From contig NC_091665.1 of the NCBI RefSeq assembly GCF_042453785.1, positions 6,829,501 to 6,893,500 of the forward strand: a stretch of DNA of 64,000 nucleotides, read 5' to 3'. The notes beneath the pieces were generated by a model. It made no database searches and was not told the DNA's origin. It saw nothing but the letters and a program-made list of their open reading frames with translations. Each line of letters opens with the position of its first letter. Position 1 is the first letter of the stretch. The position numbers were made by a program, and so were the translations under genes. This DNA comes from Malus domestica. Lineage: Eukaryota; Streptophyta; Magnoliopsida; Rosales; Rosaceae. This document shows positions 46,203 to 56,837 of the stretch, piece by piece.

Positions 46203-49200
46203 CAGGGGCGGAGGGACCATAGGACCACAGTAGTCCTAGGCCCATCCTGCTTTTGTTTGTAACTAAAAATTAGTACTACTTATTATTTTATTATTTTCAG
46301 TTAAATCATTCATATTTCCTAGACAAACCATCCGGCCCTCTTTAAATATTTTAAGAATATTGGGCCCTCTTTAAATAACCCTAAAGCCTACCTATAACCT
46401 ATTCCAACTTCCAACACTTCATCTTCCATTCATTTTCCCAATACTAAAAATTAGTATTTTATTATTCTCTAATTCTAGCCGACTGTTTCTCTACTGCTAG
46501 TTTGAAAAAATAGTCAGAACACTGCTTCTCTCAGTCTGATCCCTCCCGTGGTACACAAGCCGTACACTGCTTCTCTCATCTATAGCATGTCACAGTCTTC
46601 AACCAGTCTATCAATCTATCAGTCTTCAATTTCCATGATCCTCAAGAGTATGAACTTCGAATCTTCATAGTTGTCATTTTCAATTTTTTTTTTACAATTT
46701 GCTAATTCATATATGTTGTCATCTACAATTGTAAATTAATTTAACAAATAAATTTTTTTTTTTGCAGATTAAAGAATTCAATTATTCCATCATTCCATAA
46801 AAAAGACATTGAAGTTTAGTTAATTGGTCAACAACCCAAAGTATGTATTTTACTCTCAATTCCTGTTACAATTTTTTGTTTATAAATTATGATTAAATTG
46901 ATGTCTTGCAATTTCTCTTAACTATTGCCTAATTTGTTTTAGTTTGTAAAATTAGCATATATGTTCATATTTCTTTTAATTTAAAGTTAGTCAATCTATG
47001 TTTTTTTACTTTTCAGTTATGGAAAGATATTTCAAAAGAAAAACACAACCTGGGATATTAGAACCGTCTCCAAAGAGTCCAAAGAACAATGAAAGTAGTT
47101 CAAAACAAACTTGTGTGGATTCTATGGAAATTAACTCGGAAACTCTCCAGTATGATCCTGGATTGCGTGGACCGATTTTGAGTTATCATCCTAATGTTCG
47201 AGACCAAGTTCGAAGAGCCTATCTCCAAAATAAACCTTGTCAACCAAAAACCCATGCATTTCCCTACACAAATTTTGGGACAAAGCCTAGAAGGTTCAAT
47301 CCTGCTTGGTTTACTCAATTTCCTAATTGGTTGGAGTATAGCACATCACAGGATGCTGCCTATTGTTTATGTTGTTATCTCTTCAAACCTGATATTGGAG
47401 ATCAATCTGGTGGGGATACTTTTGTTGGAGTCGGATTCAAGAATTGGAAGTGCAAGAAGAAACTAGGAATTCATGTTGGAGGACCTAATAGTTCTCATAA
47501 TAATGCTTGGAGAAACTGTGAAGCCTTATTAAACCAAAAACAACATATTGAAACAGTTATCTCAAAACAAACTGACCAAGATCGAATTGATTATCGAACT
47601 CGATTAGGTGCATCAGTTGGTGTTAGTAGAATTCTCTTACAACAAGGTCTTCCATTTCGTGGGCATGATGAATCTGAAAATTCACTCAACCAAGGAAACT
47701 TTCTTGAAATTCTACGGTGGCTACGTCATTATAATGAGGGTATAGAGGCTGTCACGCTAGAAAATGCTCCTGAAAATTTGAAATTGACATCACCTGATAT
47801 TCAGAAGGACATCTCAAGTGCTATTTCATATGAAATCATCAGTGCAATCACTAGTGATATTAATGATTCTTTATTTTCCATTCTTGTTGATGAATCACGA
47901 GACAAGTCTTCAAAGGAGCAAATGGCCATTGTATTGCGCTTTGTAGATAAGGGTCATGTGATAGAGCGCTTTGTAGGTATTGAGCATGTTGCAGATACTA
48001 AAGCTTCCTCACTCAAGTTAGCCATTGATGATTTCTTTTCTAGACATGGATTGAGCATATCAAAATTGCGTGGGCAAGGCTATGATGGGGCAAGTAATAT
48101 GCAAGGTGAGTTCAATGGCCTTAAAGCACTAATTTTAAATGAGAATGAGTCTGCCTTTTATGTTCATTGTTTTGCTCATCAACTTCAATTAGCTCTAGTA
48201 GCAGTGGCAAAAAAAAATTCTGAAATTGGAGATCTCTTTACTATGGTTTCTTCTGTGGTGAATATAGTGGTGGCATCTTCTAAGCGTCGTGATATTCTTA
48301 GAGAGAAACATGCTCATGTAGTTTTGGAAGCACTAGAAAATAACGAGCTTTCAAGTGGACAATGTTTGAATCAAGAAACTACTCTTAAGCGGGCTAGTGA
48401 CACGCGATGGAGCTCTCACTATAATTGTTTAATCAGCTTGGCTCACATGTTCTCATCAACGATAGAAGTGCTTGAGATTGTAAGAAAAGATGGAACAAGT
48501 TTTGAACAAAAATTTGAAGCAAAGGTTCTATTGACTTTTATTCAATCTTTCAACTTTATTTTTGGTCTACACTTGATGAAAAAGGTTTTGGGGATCACAA
48601 ACGATTTATCGCAGGCATTGCAAAAGAAGGATCAAGATATTGTGAATGCAATGAACTTGGTCAATATATGCAAAGGAAGATTGCAAAGGATGCGAGAAAG
48701 TGGTTGGGAATCCTTATTTGATGAAGTTTCATCCTTTTGTGACAAAAATCGTATTAAAATTCCTAGCATGGATGATATTTTTACGAGTGGAGAGCGACCA
48801 AACCGAAAAGCTCATCCTATCACAAACGTGCACCATTATCGGGTTGATTTATTCACCGATGTCATAGATAAACAACTCACTGAGTTAAATGATCGATTTA
48901 CTGAGAAGAATACTGAACTACTTCTTTGTGTGGCATGTTTAAGTCCAAGTAATTCTTTCTCTGCCTTTGACAAAGAAAAATTGATGCGTCTTGCCCAATT
49001 TTATCCAAGTGATTTTTCAGAGCACGATCTTGAGCTACTCAAAGAACAGCTTGAGAATTATATTTGGGACATGACCTCAAATAGTGAGTTTGCAGATTTG
49101 AAAGGAATTAGTGATCTTGCACAAAAGATGGTTGGAACCAAGAAAGATCATACTTATCCGTTAGTGTACTTGCTTTTGACACTGGCACTCATCTTACCGG

Positions 49201-49565
49201 TTGCAACAGCAAGTGTAGAGCGAGTCTTTTCTGCTATGAATATTGTTAAGAACACCCTACGAAATCGAATGGGTGATTTGTGGATGAACGATTGTTTGGT
49301 TGCTTATATTGAAAAGGATATTTTTAATAGTATAGAGGACGAGGCTATCATACAACGGTTTCAAAATATGAAAACTCGTCGAGGACAATTATTTTAATTA
49401 TTGGGAATATGTAATATTATCAATGCTATGTTATTTTGAATTTTGGTTACTTTTCATATACATACTATGATGTTTTGGTTAACAGTTTTGTAACTACTAT
49501 TGATTTAATTTTTTTTAATATTTGTGAGAGGCCCCTCCTAACCCGAAATCCTGGCTCCGCCACTG
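46203..49565 (+). mobile_element. Complete hAT element (TTF/MYM zinc-finger group)
   Basis: 3363 bp between perfect 8-bp duplications GGGTTATC (46195-46202 and 49566-49573). The ends are inverted: CAGGGGCGGAGGGACC at the left and, in reverse complement, CAGTGGCGGAGCCAGG at the right, the usual CAGxGGCGGA ends of this plant hAT group. It has one intact transposase ORF inside. The untranslated leader (46203-47018) probably contains an intron ending TTTTCAG at 47016. Confidence 0.9.
47019..49397 (+). CDS. hAT transposase, TTF-type zinc finger / MYM1-like, DUF4371
   Basis: 792 aa without a break from ATG 47019 (an ATG at 46998 is in frame but lies before a likely acceptor TTTTCAG). Often annotated as 'zinc finger MYM-type protein 1-like', but it is a transposase. 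The N-terminus MERYFKRK is typical. The TTF zinc-finger region (about 85-165) includes NWLEYSTSQDAAYCLCCYLF. The DUF4371 part holds the catalytic Asp in ILVDESRDKSSKEQMAIVLR and the second in LRGQGYDGASNMQGEFNG, followed by CFAHQLQLALVAVAKK. The C-terminal dimerisation segment ATASVERVFSAMNIVKNTLR supplies the acidic residue. Length is normal for the group, and the surrounding ends are intact, so the element may be mobile. Confidence 0.9.
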   Translation: MERYFKRKTQPGILEPSPKSPKNNESSSKQTCVDSMEINSETLQYDPGLRGPILSYHPNVRDQVRRAYLQNKPCQPKTHAFPYTNFGTKPRRFNPAWFTQFPNWLEYSTSQDAAYCLCCYLFKPDIGDQSGGDTFVGVGFKNWKCKKKLGIHVGGPNSSHNNAWRNCEALLNQKQHIETVISKQTDQDRIDYRTRLGASVGVSRILLQQGLPFRGHDESENSLNQGNFLEILRWLRHYNEGIEAVTLENAPENLKLTSPDIQKDISSAISYEIISAITSDINDSLFSILVDESRDKSSKEQMAIVLRFVDKGHVIERFVGIEHVADTKASSLKLAIDDFFSRHGLSISKLRGQGYDGASNMQGEFNGLKALILNENESAFYVHCFAHQLQLALVAVAKKNSEIGDLFTMVSSVVNIVVASSKRRDILREKHAHVVLEALENNELSSGQCLNQETTLKRASDTRWSSHYNCLISLAHMFSSTIEVLEIVRKDGTSFEQKFEAKVLLTFIQSFNFIFGLHLMKKVLGITNDLSQALQKKDQDIVNAMNLVNICKGRLQRMRESGWESLFDEVSSFCDKNRIKIPSMDDIFTSGERPNRKAHPITNVHHYRVDLFTDVIDKQLTELNDRFTEKNTELLLCVACLSPSNSFSAFDKEKLMRLAQFYPSDFSEHDLELLKEQLENYIWDMTSNSEFADLKGISDLAQKMVGTKKDHTYPLVYLLLTLALILPVATASVERVFSAMNIVKNTLRNRMGDLWMNDCLVAYIEKDIFNSIEDEAIIQRFQNMKTRRGQLF

Positions 49566-49573
49566 GGGTTATC

Positions 49574-49811
49574 ATCAGATCAGATCAGACTCTCCAAAAT
49601 ATATATGTATGGACTACTTCGGATCAAGTTGGATTATGAATCTAAGTATGAACTTAATTAAAATATACGAGTCAAATTACTTTGTAATATGCTAGGCTGT
49701 TTTCTATTACGTTTCCAATAAATGTGTCGATAATATTATCAAGTTTGGATAGTTTAGTTTAGACCGTAGTTTCTTGGATTAAAAACTCGTAGTTAATTGC
49801 TAAATTGCCCC
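49574..49811. other. Continuation of the GDSL fragment's 3' flank
   Basis: Non-coding AT-rich sequence directly behind the hAT target duplication; an AATAAA at about 49718 could be the poly(A) signal of the former lipase gene. Confidence 0.4.
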
Positions 49812-49814
49812 TAA

Positions 49815-50163
49815 GGTCTCGTTTCGTATGAAGGATTTGATTAGATTGGAATGAATAAACAACCATTTTCAAGGTAAGTTAAAGGAAGAAAGGAAAAATG
49901 CTCGGCGAACTTGGACACAAATATATAATTGTGTTACAAGAGAATAGCCTTGTACACAAATATATATTTGTGTTACACGCGCCAAAGGGTCTCTCATCTA
50001 AGGGTGGTGAAGCGCGGGTCAATGAGTCTTGCATCCAATATTGAACTAGTCCCTGATTAAAGAGTCTTCTCTCAAAATGATGACATGACAAATGTAGGGT
50101 CGGGTCACACAAATATCCATGTTAATACATTATCTTATTTTCTCTTTCGTACCAAACGAGCCC
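49815..50163. mobile_element. Tourist-like PIF/Harbinger MITE
   Basis: 349 bp between TAA trinucleotides (49812-49814 and 50164-50166). The left end is GGTCTCGTTTCGTATGAAGG; the right end in reverse complement is GGGCTCGTTTGGTACGAAAG. Inside, 'acacaaatatata' words occur twice as direct repeats. No coding potential. Confidence 0.7.
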
Positions 50164-51040
50164 TAAGCGTCAAGTTGGTTCTCTCTCTCACTTGTATTAG
50201 GTAAGATTTGGGATGAACATTTGCCCTTAGAAAACTAAAATCTGGCTATACTGAATCGACAGTCTGATTTGGTCTGGCACATATTTATTTATTTTTATTT
50301 TATACTATTATATTGAAGAGGTTAATGTAGAAATATTGAATTGGTTGATTTCGTTCATAAAGTAAACTCTTTATATATACATCACCAGCTTTGTGACTCA
50401 AGGATTAGAACTCCTTAATAAGTAAGAAAATCTAATTTACATATAAGTATAATACTTATGGAACAAATAATCTTTTCGTGCTCACGGCTCACAGCTCCTT
50501 AAAAAGCAGGAAAATCTAAAACTTAATGACATCCGAAGAACAAGTTTGGCCAATAAAAGATGAAGCCGAAGTTTATGAAGCTCTTTGGTGAGAAGGCCCA
50601 TCTTTAGGCGCTCACGGCTCACGGCTCACGGCTCACGTCTTACATAATAAGTTATAATTCGCTGTGTTTAGTGAAAAATACAAAATTAGTAGCCATATAT
50701 GTGGTACAAAGGTTCTCACAACACATAATAGTGCCAATACAAAGCAGGATGACCAAGTTCACACTACAAATAAGATAGACGTAAATTTTCAGCACAAGTA
50801 TAGGCCAAGATATGATACTCATTTTGACCCAAAAAAAGGTACGATATTCATATTTTGCACTTGAATGTGAGACAATATGCTACTTAGTAGGGATCCAAGA
50901 GATCAAGTTTGACCTAAGAAAACTTAAAAACCCCGAAGTGGAAGGTTTTAAATTTTATTCTTGGATTGAGGATGAGCCGTCATACTCCTTCCTTGTAAAG
51001 TCACAAAATATTTTCAATACTATTAATACATAATAGTGCC
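50164..51040. other. Non-coding intergenic region with a short GGCTCAC repeat
   Basis: AT-rich. Near 50608-50637 the unit CTCACGG is repeated about four times in tandem; a related 'gctcacggctcaca' is at about 50480. No gene could be supported. Confidence 0.45.
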
Positions 51041-51180
51041 AATACAATTGAGAAGATTTAGATTTGATTCTTGTCAAATGCAAATTTGAACCAGATTATT
51101 ATGATTAGCCTAGTGTGAGGTTTAGTCCACAACCTCATTCTTTTAGTGTAGATAATATCATTTGTTAAAAAAAAAAAAGA
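51040..51180 (+). mobile_element. tRNA-derived SINE-like repeat, copy 3, with poly(A) tail
   Basis: Carries 'tttagatttgattcttgtc' in place of the B box, 'tttgaaccagattatt', 'agtgtgaggtttagtcc', 'tagtgtagataatatcattt' and then 12 A. The clean A tail supports retroposition. The front is shorter than in copy 1. Confidence 0.6.
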
Positions 51181-51587
51181 CTTTGAAGTTGGTATTCTAA
51201 TAACAAATTGATTCGGATACGATGAGAAGACCAAACTGATTTGAATCCATATCACAACTTCAAATCATTTAGTCCTACCTTTAACATATTTTTGCTTTTA
51301 TGAAACAAACATATGCTTTGCTAGGGTTAGTCGAATTTCCATATCATTTCCTCAAACGCGCTTTTTGAACAAAAGCTGGTCCTCCTACTTTTAGTCAAGC
51401 TTTCCATAATCCACACAGTCCACGCCCGTTGAGTGAAGGGGAAGACAACATTACTCAAACTAGTCTCATTTCAGCTCAAGTCTTTTTGTAGTAAGTCAAC
51501 TGACGTGATCAACCCGTCAACACAACCCATCATTCACAGAAACTTCTTCCATCCGGCACCCGGAGATGGCGGCCACAGGTTGATGGT

Positions 51588-51821
51588 CTTAACAGTAGAG
51601 ATGAATTCCATAGAAATTAGGAAATACACTGAAGAAGGAAGTTTAGAGGAGAAGTTAGAAAGAATTACAATATATTTCTCTAACTGTTTTTGGTATTACA
51701 ACATCTCACAAAATAAAGGAAAAGAAAAGGAATTTATACTATTCTATCTAGTAAGCCATATGTGCACATGTTTTGCACGTGTAGTAGTGATGACACAGAC
51801 ACAGCCTATACTTATCCAATA
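51588..51821 (-). repeat. Probable 3' LTR of the second copia element
   Basis: On the minus strand a run of ten G (51822-51832) after the pol stop is a purine tract; the LTR would then start TATTGGATAAG (TG changed to TA). The far border (near 51588) is a guess based on a TG/CA end. The segment is AT-rich with no ORF of note. Confidence 0.4.
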
Positions 51822-51836
51822 CCCCCCCCCCCAATC

Positions 51837-52762
51837 TTAGCTGGGATACCCAAGCTTAAGATTGAAATAATGGCGTAGAAAATCTGGACCATGCAGTCCC
51901 TTTGTCAACACATCAACAATCTGATCCTTAGTACACAGATACTCCACTGATAAATCGCCCTTTTGAACTCGTTCATGAACGAAATGAAAATCAGTCTCTA
52001 AGTGTTTGATTCGAGAGTGCTGAACTGGATTTAAACTCAATGCGATAGCAGATTGATTATCACAATATAGCACTGGAGGAGAAGACACAAATTCATGTAA
52101 ATCCTTGAGTATAAGCTGGATCCAAGAAATATCAGCAGTGGTATGTGCTAAAGCACGATATTCGGCCTCCGTTGAACTCCTGGAAACAGATGACTACTTT
52201 TTAGATTGCCAGGAAACAGGATTCTGCCCAAGATAAACAACATATTCAGTGATAGATCTTCGAGTGTTCAAATCAGCTGCCCAATCGGAGTCACTATATG
52301 CAGTGATCGTAACTGGACCTCCAGAAATATATGTTAAGCCACAATGAAGAGTACCTTGGAGAAATCGGAGTATTCTTTTAACCATAGCAAAATGAATGTC
52401 AGTGGGAGCATTCATATATTGACACACATTATTCACAGCAAATGCAATATCGGGACGTGTAAAAGTGAGATATTGTAAGGCTCCAACCAAGCTACGATAT
52501 AATGTGGGATCTGATAATAAGGTACCTTCAGTGGATAGAACCTGATTGTGAGGTTTGCAGGGTGTAGAACATGGTTTACAGTCGTCCATTCCAGCCTTGT
52601 GAATCAAATCTTTAGTGTACTTGGCTTGATTAATAAACAAGTCCCCATTAGATCTATATGTAATTTGAAGCCCGAGGAAATAAGCCAATCGCCCAATATC
52701 CTTAAGATCAAATACTGCATTGAGAGATGTGATCACAGATTGAATCAGTTAAGAATTAGAAC
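51837..52762 (-). pseudogene. Ty1/copia reverse transcriptase/RNase H, 3' part, interrupted by Athila insertion
   Basis: The minus frame reads DLKDIGRLAYFLGLQITYRS, KPCSTPCKPHNQVL, YRSLVGALQYLTFTRPDIAF, AYSDSDWAADLNTRRS, then TAG (52196-52194), and continues STEAEYRALAHTTADISWIQ, DNQSAIALSLNPVQHSRIKH, TKDQIVDVLTKGL to the stop at 51837. Another stop lies about 15 codons before the DLKDIG motif. The copia sequence is cut at 52762, where the Athila LTR begins; its front half should lie beyond the window on the other side. Confidence 0.8.
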
Positions 52763-54147
52763 TGATAGCGATTTTACAACTTGTAAAACAAAGGGTTAAA
52801 CTATAGAAAATTCTTGCAAGAGAACAAGTGTTTGTAGTATAGAATGGCTCAAGCAAGGTCGATCTCCTCAGGGACTGATATAAACAATTTACGAGTTTTT
52901 GTGTATTTAACTTATTTAACTCTAAGAATTACACTAATTTGACGAAACTAAATATTACTAGATGTGACTTAAACAAATATCTAAAATGGGAATTGGTTTA
53001 TAAGGATAATGATTCAACTTAAACAAAACAAGTAAATAAGGAAATTTAAGATAAAATAAATGATTGAAGAAAAATAGATTGACAATATGCTAGAGTTCAA
53101 CCTTTACCAACAACACTCCTACGTAGCTATTCCAATTGCTTAAATAATTGAAAACACACATGCTTTGAAGGTTGGATTTTCCTTGTGTATGTTTTACTTG
53201 TGACATTCAAGCTAAAACGCATACCACTACATGCAACTTATCCATGACATTTGGATTAAATATAAACATGAGTGATTCATTAATCTTGGTGAAAATCCTT
53301 TTGTTAAACCATATAATCCCTAAGAGCATGATATTTACCTTAGGAGAGTATAATTCTCAATCACAAGAAGCACAACTAATTTTAACGTGACATTTGTTCA
53401 AAATTGCATCCGATAACTTTTCTAAGCATCCTAATGGTGATCAATCATCAAGACACATAGATAGTTTAATTTAGAGATTGAAAATATCAAAGCAAGCATG
53501 TAACAACACTTAAGCAATTGAAATATAAATCTACGTATTCATGTTGCGGCTCATGGCCTCACTCTAGCATAATAAATTAGTTACACATAATTAATTTGAT
53601 ACATAAGAAATTATTCATAACAGAAAATAAATAACTAAGAAAGAAGACACCCGTTTCTTTTCTCCCGTCGCAAGTCTATGTGAAATTTTCCGTGTGCACT
53701 GCCTTCTCCTGCTCCTGACTTCCTCTTTCCTCTGCGCTTGGTTCGTTGCGCCTGGTTCTCAGTCCGTGTCTCTCTCTCCCACTGCCTATTCGTTTTTTCT
53801 GTTTTTCTTTATGCCAATCTGTCCTCCACTGCTTTCCTTTCTCCGTGTCTCTCCCACTCCTTTCTTCCTTTTATTTTCTGTTGTGCTCTCTCCTTTCCCG
53901 CTGTCAATCTGCCCACTCTCTCCTGTCTTTTAATTTTGTATTTCTTTTCTTTCTATCCTTCTGTTTTTGCAGTAGGAGGACTAACCACATCTTGATCAAT
54001 ATCTTGTCGCTGCTCCTACCTTTTTGCTTGAAATTGATTAACTGCACATTATTACAAAGTAAAGTAAAATGCCATAATTTTAACACAAAAACATCACAAA
54101 GACTTTAGAAATGGATGGTATAAATGCATGAAATATACGAGTGATCA
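52763..54147 (-). repeat. 3' LTR of the Athila-type element
   Basis: On the plus strand it begins TGATAGCGATTTTACAACTT and ends GAGTGATCA; in element sense it is TGATCACTC...TCGCTATCA, 1385 bp. The first 223 bases recur at 63778-64000. It contains a pyrimidine-rich stretch (53650-53970) that yields long but meaningless Ser/Leu/Phe-rich frames. Confidence 0.85.
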
Positions 54148-54151
54148 AATA

Positions 54152-54162
54152 CCCCCAAACTT
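54152..54162 (-). other. Polypurine tract before the Athila 3' LTR
   Basis: In element sense AAGTTTGGGGG, followed by TATT and the LTR start TGATCAC. A second identical motif lies at 55610-55620. Confidence 0.7.
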
Positions 54163-54794
54163 GCATTTTTGCTCGTCCTCTAGCAAAACAAAACAAAACC
54201 ACTTAACTAAAACTAGACTCAACAACTTAGTAGCCAACTTCTCAAATTCGATTTCATAGATAAGTGCTAATCATGATACAAACAACCAAGAACTAATCAA
54301 AAGCTCAAAACATCATCCAATAATTAACCAAATTTCCTTCAAACAAAACGTTGAAAAGCCATGTGTGAGCTAGTCATGTCAATGCAATTCCAAGCTCCTT
54401 TAAATCATCATATGCAAACATGTGAGATTCTCACAAGACATACGCTCATTCACTCATAAGTTTTGGTTAATGTGTTTCACTCAAGTGATCTCATTGTACA
54501 TGCCGCCATATGCTTGCTTGTCCACCTAACTCGCTTATCAATATTTAAGTAATACCTTGGATCAATAGGACTTTATTACGGTTGTAATGGGGCTAAAGGT
54601 AATGAAAGAAATGATATGGAAATAAAAAATTTTGAGAAAGTACACTTTGGTAGTTTTCCAACACCTCAATATCACACCACTTCAAATTGAAAGCAAAATA
54701 ATAAAACCTCGAGCACCTGTTACTCCCCAAATTTAACTTTAAAATGAAATTTATACTCTACCGACACATTTTCAACAAATCAACACTCTCCAAT

Positions 54795-54838
<44 letters not shown>

Positions 54839-55618
54839 CTTCTTCTCTTTTCTCTTTTTTTTTTTTTTCATGAGAGAAACAAATCTGCAAAAGCTACATC
54901 ACCCATCAAATTCACATTTCGTTATAATACACATGCTCCATCCATCTTTCTACATAAATGAAACCCCTAAAAGCACAACCCATGTAATACTTTCTCAAAA
55001 CAATAAGGAATCGATTTTTGTGTATGGGCTCAACTCCAATATTGGAGCAAGGTAAAGAGATGTGGCTAACAAAGAAATGGCTTAGTTAAAGGCTCAATGA
55101 GCTACTACGGATAAACATAGCATATAAGGTAGGCATGAAAGGCTCAAACAATCCAAAGATGGCCTATATCACTTCCAAGTTAATACATGAATTGGTTAAT
55201 GAATCGAGTAGTATAAAGCAAGTTCTAGAGATACATGTACAGTGAGATCATACGCACAAGAAAGAATGAGATTGATGCATAATGGTTCAATCATGTATAG
55301 GCTCAAAAACTCACAAGGTTTACATAATCTCACATGATTCACATATGAAATGCTAAATCATGCTCAAGTTTCACATTGACAAGACTAGGCACATTTATTT
55401 TTCAAGCTGATTTCTGGAAATCACAGTTAACACAAAGACAACAAAAAGAACTTAGACTTTCTTGAAAGTAAGAAGGAAATTAAAAACAAATCTCATCATA
55501 GAATTTAGAAGTAGCTACAAACAACAATAAAAATGCAAATTTTTTTTTAATTTTAATTTTTATTATTATTTTTTTTAATAGAGAAATAAACTAACGAAAT
55601 ATATTTCCACCCCCAAAC
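54163..55618. other. Non-coding 3' region of the Athila element
   Basis: AT-rich, no supported ORF. It includes an (AT)n run of about 31 bases followed by T tracts (54800-54865), and ends at a second polypurine motif (55610-55620) preceded in element sense by 'cattggggacaatgctataatt', wording I know from Athila 3' regions. Confidence 0.5.
54800..54865. repeat. AT microsatellite with T tracts
   Basis: About 16 AT units, then two T-rich runs separated by CT-rich bases. Likely length-variable. Confidence 0.85.
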
Positions 55619-56323
55619 TTAATTATAGCATTGTCCCCAATGATAATGAAAGGAATTTTTGAACAATAAGACATAAAAATGGAAGGAAAGAAAGATAAAA
55701 TGAAATAAAGACATAAAGAAAAGGAAAGAACACACCAATTTGTGTAGGCGAATCTCGGAGTCTGATTTGAAACCAAGGAACTCTGAATTGTGCAGTCTGC
55801 ATTCTTCTCTGCTTGTTTCTTCTGCACAGCGGGCATGCACGAGGTAGAGGTATTGGTCTGTTTCTTTCTTCAATCTTTCCAAGTGCCCACCTCTTGCTTT
55901 CTTTCTCCTTGTCCCTAGCTGAATTGTCTCCACATGCTTCGAGGTATCATTTTCACTTCCCTTATCTGTCCCCCAGGCAGATGTGGTAGACGAAGCGGAA
56001 GCATAAGATGATGAAGATGAGTACTCGAGAGCAAGGCTAGGTAAGCAATCAGGAAGGGGTTCCAGGCAGTTGGCTCCAGATCGGAAGATTAATACCAAAT
56101 GCTGGCTGATTGCTCTCTTTCTCCTTTTCGTAAAACAAAGACAAGGAGAAGGATAGGGAGAAAGCATGATATGAGATACTCTTACTTTGGATGGGTTGTT
56201 TGCAGAGGTACCCCAAGGAATAAGGAACACTGAGTGACTCGAGAAGGTGTGGTGGAAAGGCATTCTCGGAGATGATGGAAAGTTATGTATGTTTGCCTTG
56301 CCATGGAGGGTGAAGGTCGACAT
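55619..56323 (-). CDS. Uncertain 234-aa ORF in the Athila 3' region
   Basis: A sense-strand frame (relative to the element) located where Athila elements may carry an env-like ORF. It begins MSTFTLHGKANIHNFPSS, has a Ser-rich middle, a basic stretch (GTRRKKARGGHLERLKKETD) and a hydrophobic end (FFMSLFHFIFLSFHFYVLLF) that could be a membrane span but is also what AT-rich DNA gives. A TATA-like CCTATAAATG lies immediately before the start codon, which is too close for a normal promoter. I do not recognise any family; it could be a chance frame. Confidence 0.3.
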   Translation of the reverse strand: MSTFTLHGKANIHNFPSSPRMPFHHTFSSHSVFLIPWGTSANNPSKVRVSHIMLSPYPSPCLCFTKRRKRAISQHLVLIFRSGANCLEPLPDCLPSLALEYSSSSSYASASSTTSAWGTDKGSENDTSKHVETIQLGTRRKKARGGHLERLKKETDQYLYLVHARCAEETSREECRLHNSEFLGFKSDSEIRLHKLVCSFLFFMSLFHFIFLSFHFYVLLFKNSFHYHWGQCYN

Positions 56324-56714
56324 TTATAGGAAATAATAACCGGTACTGTTCTTTCACTCTTGTCGGCAACCGTTGGATGATTTGAACAGTAAACTTCACG
56401 TGCTTTCTACTTTACCAGAAATCGTCGACAGATTGCCCGTGATTTCCGTAAAGCAGACTCTGCATGTGACAGATGTTGACACGTCTGGATAAAGCAGATT
56501 CCTCTCCGATTTCTGAGCTTGCCTCTTCGAAATCTGAGTTCCGTCGAGTGCAGAGGGTGCATGTGACGAGTGCGGACAAATCTGGAAAAGAAGATTTGCC
56601 GTGGTTTCTGAGCAAGCTCAGCTTTTGAGAAAGTTAGCGCCTCTTTGATTTTTTTAGTTGGCCTCTTCGATATCTGGAATTGCCTCTTCGATCTCTGAAA
56701 TCCCATCGCGTGCT

Positions 56715-56725
56715 GATTTTTATAG
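56715..56725 (+). promoter_or_regulatory. TATA-like box before the antisense ORF
   Basis: TTTTTATAGAGG lies about 115 bases before ATG 56838, with a CT-rich leader in between (ccctctttgcatttctacga). Upstream (56400-56700) a GA/CT-rich block repeats 'cctcttcgaaatctga'-like words several times, as in a promoter region. Confidence 0.4.
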
Positions 56726-56837
56726 AGGTATGCAGGACGTTCAAAGCACACTTGAATTTCTGGCTTCAAAAACTCCCTCTTTGCATTTCTACGATCTTGA
56801 CTTGTCAGACCTCTGCTTTCCTTAACACCTCTGAAAA

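Noticed and set aside
51433-51840. 135-codon plus-strand frame
   Set aside because: It runs through the probable copia LTR and polypurine tract in antisense; no domain found.
53694-54108. Ser/Leu/Phe/Cys-rich frames resembling secreted proteins
   Set aside because: They lie within the pyrimidine-rich part of the Athila 3' LTR and occur in three overlapping frames, so composition explains them.
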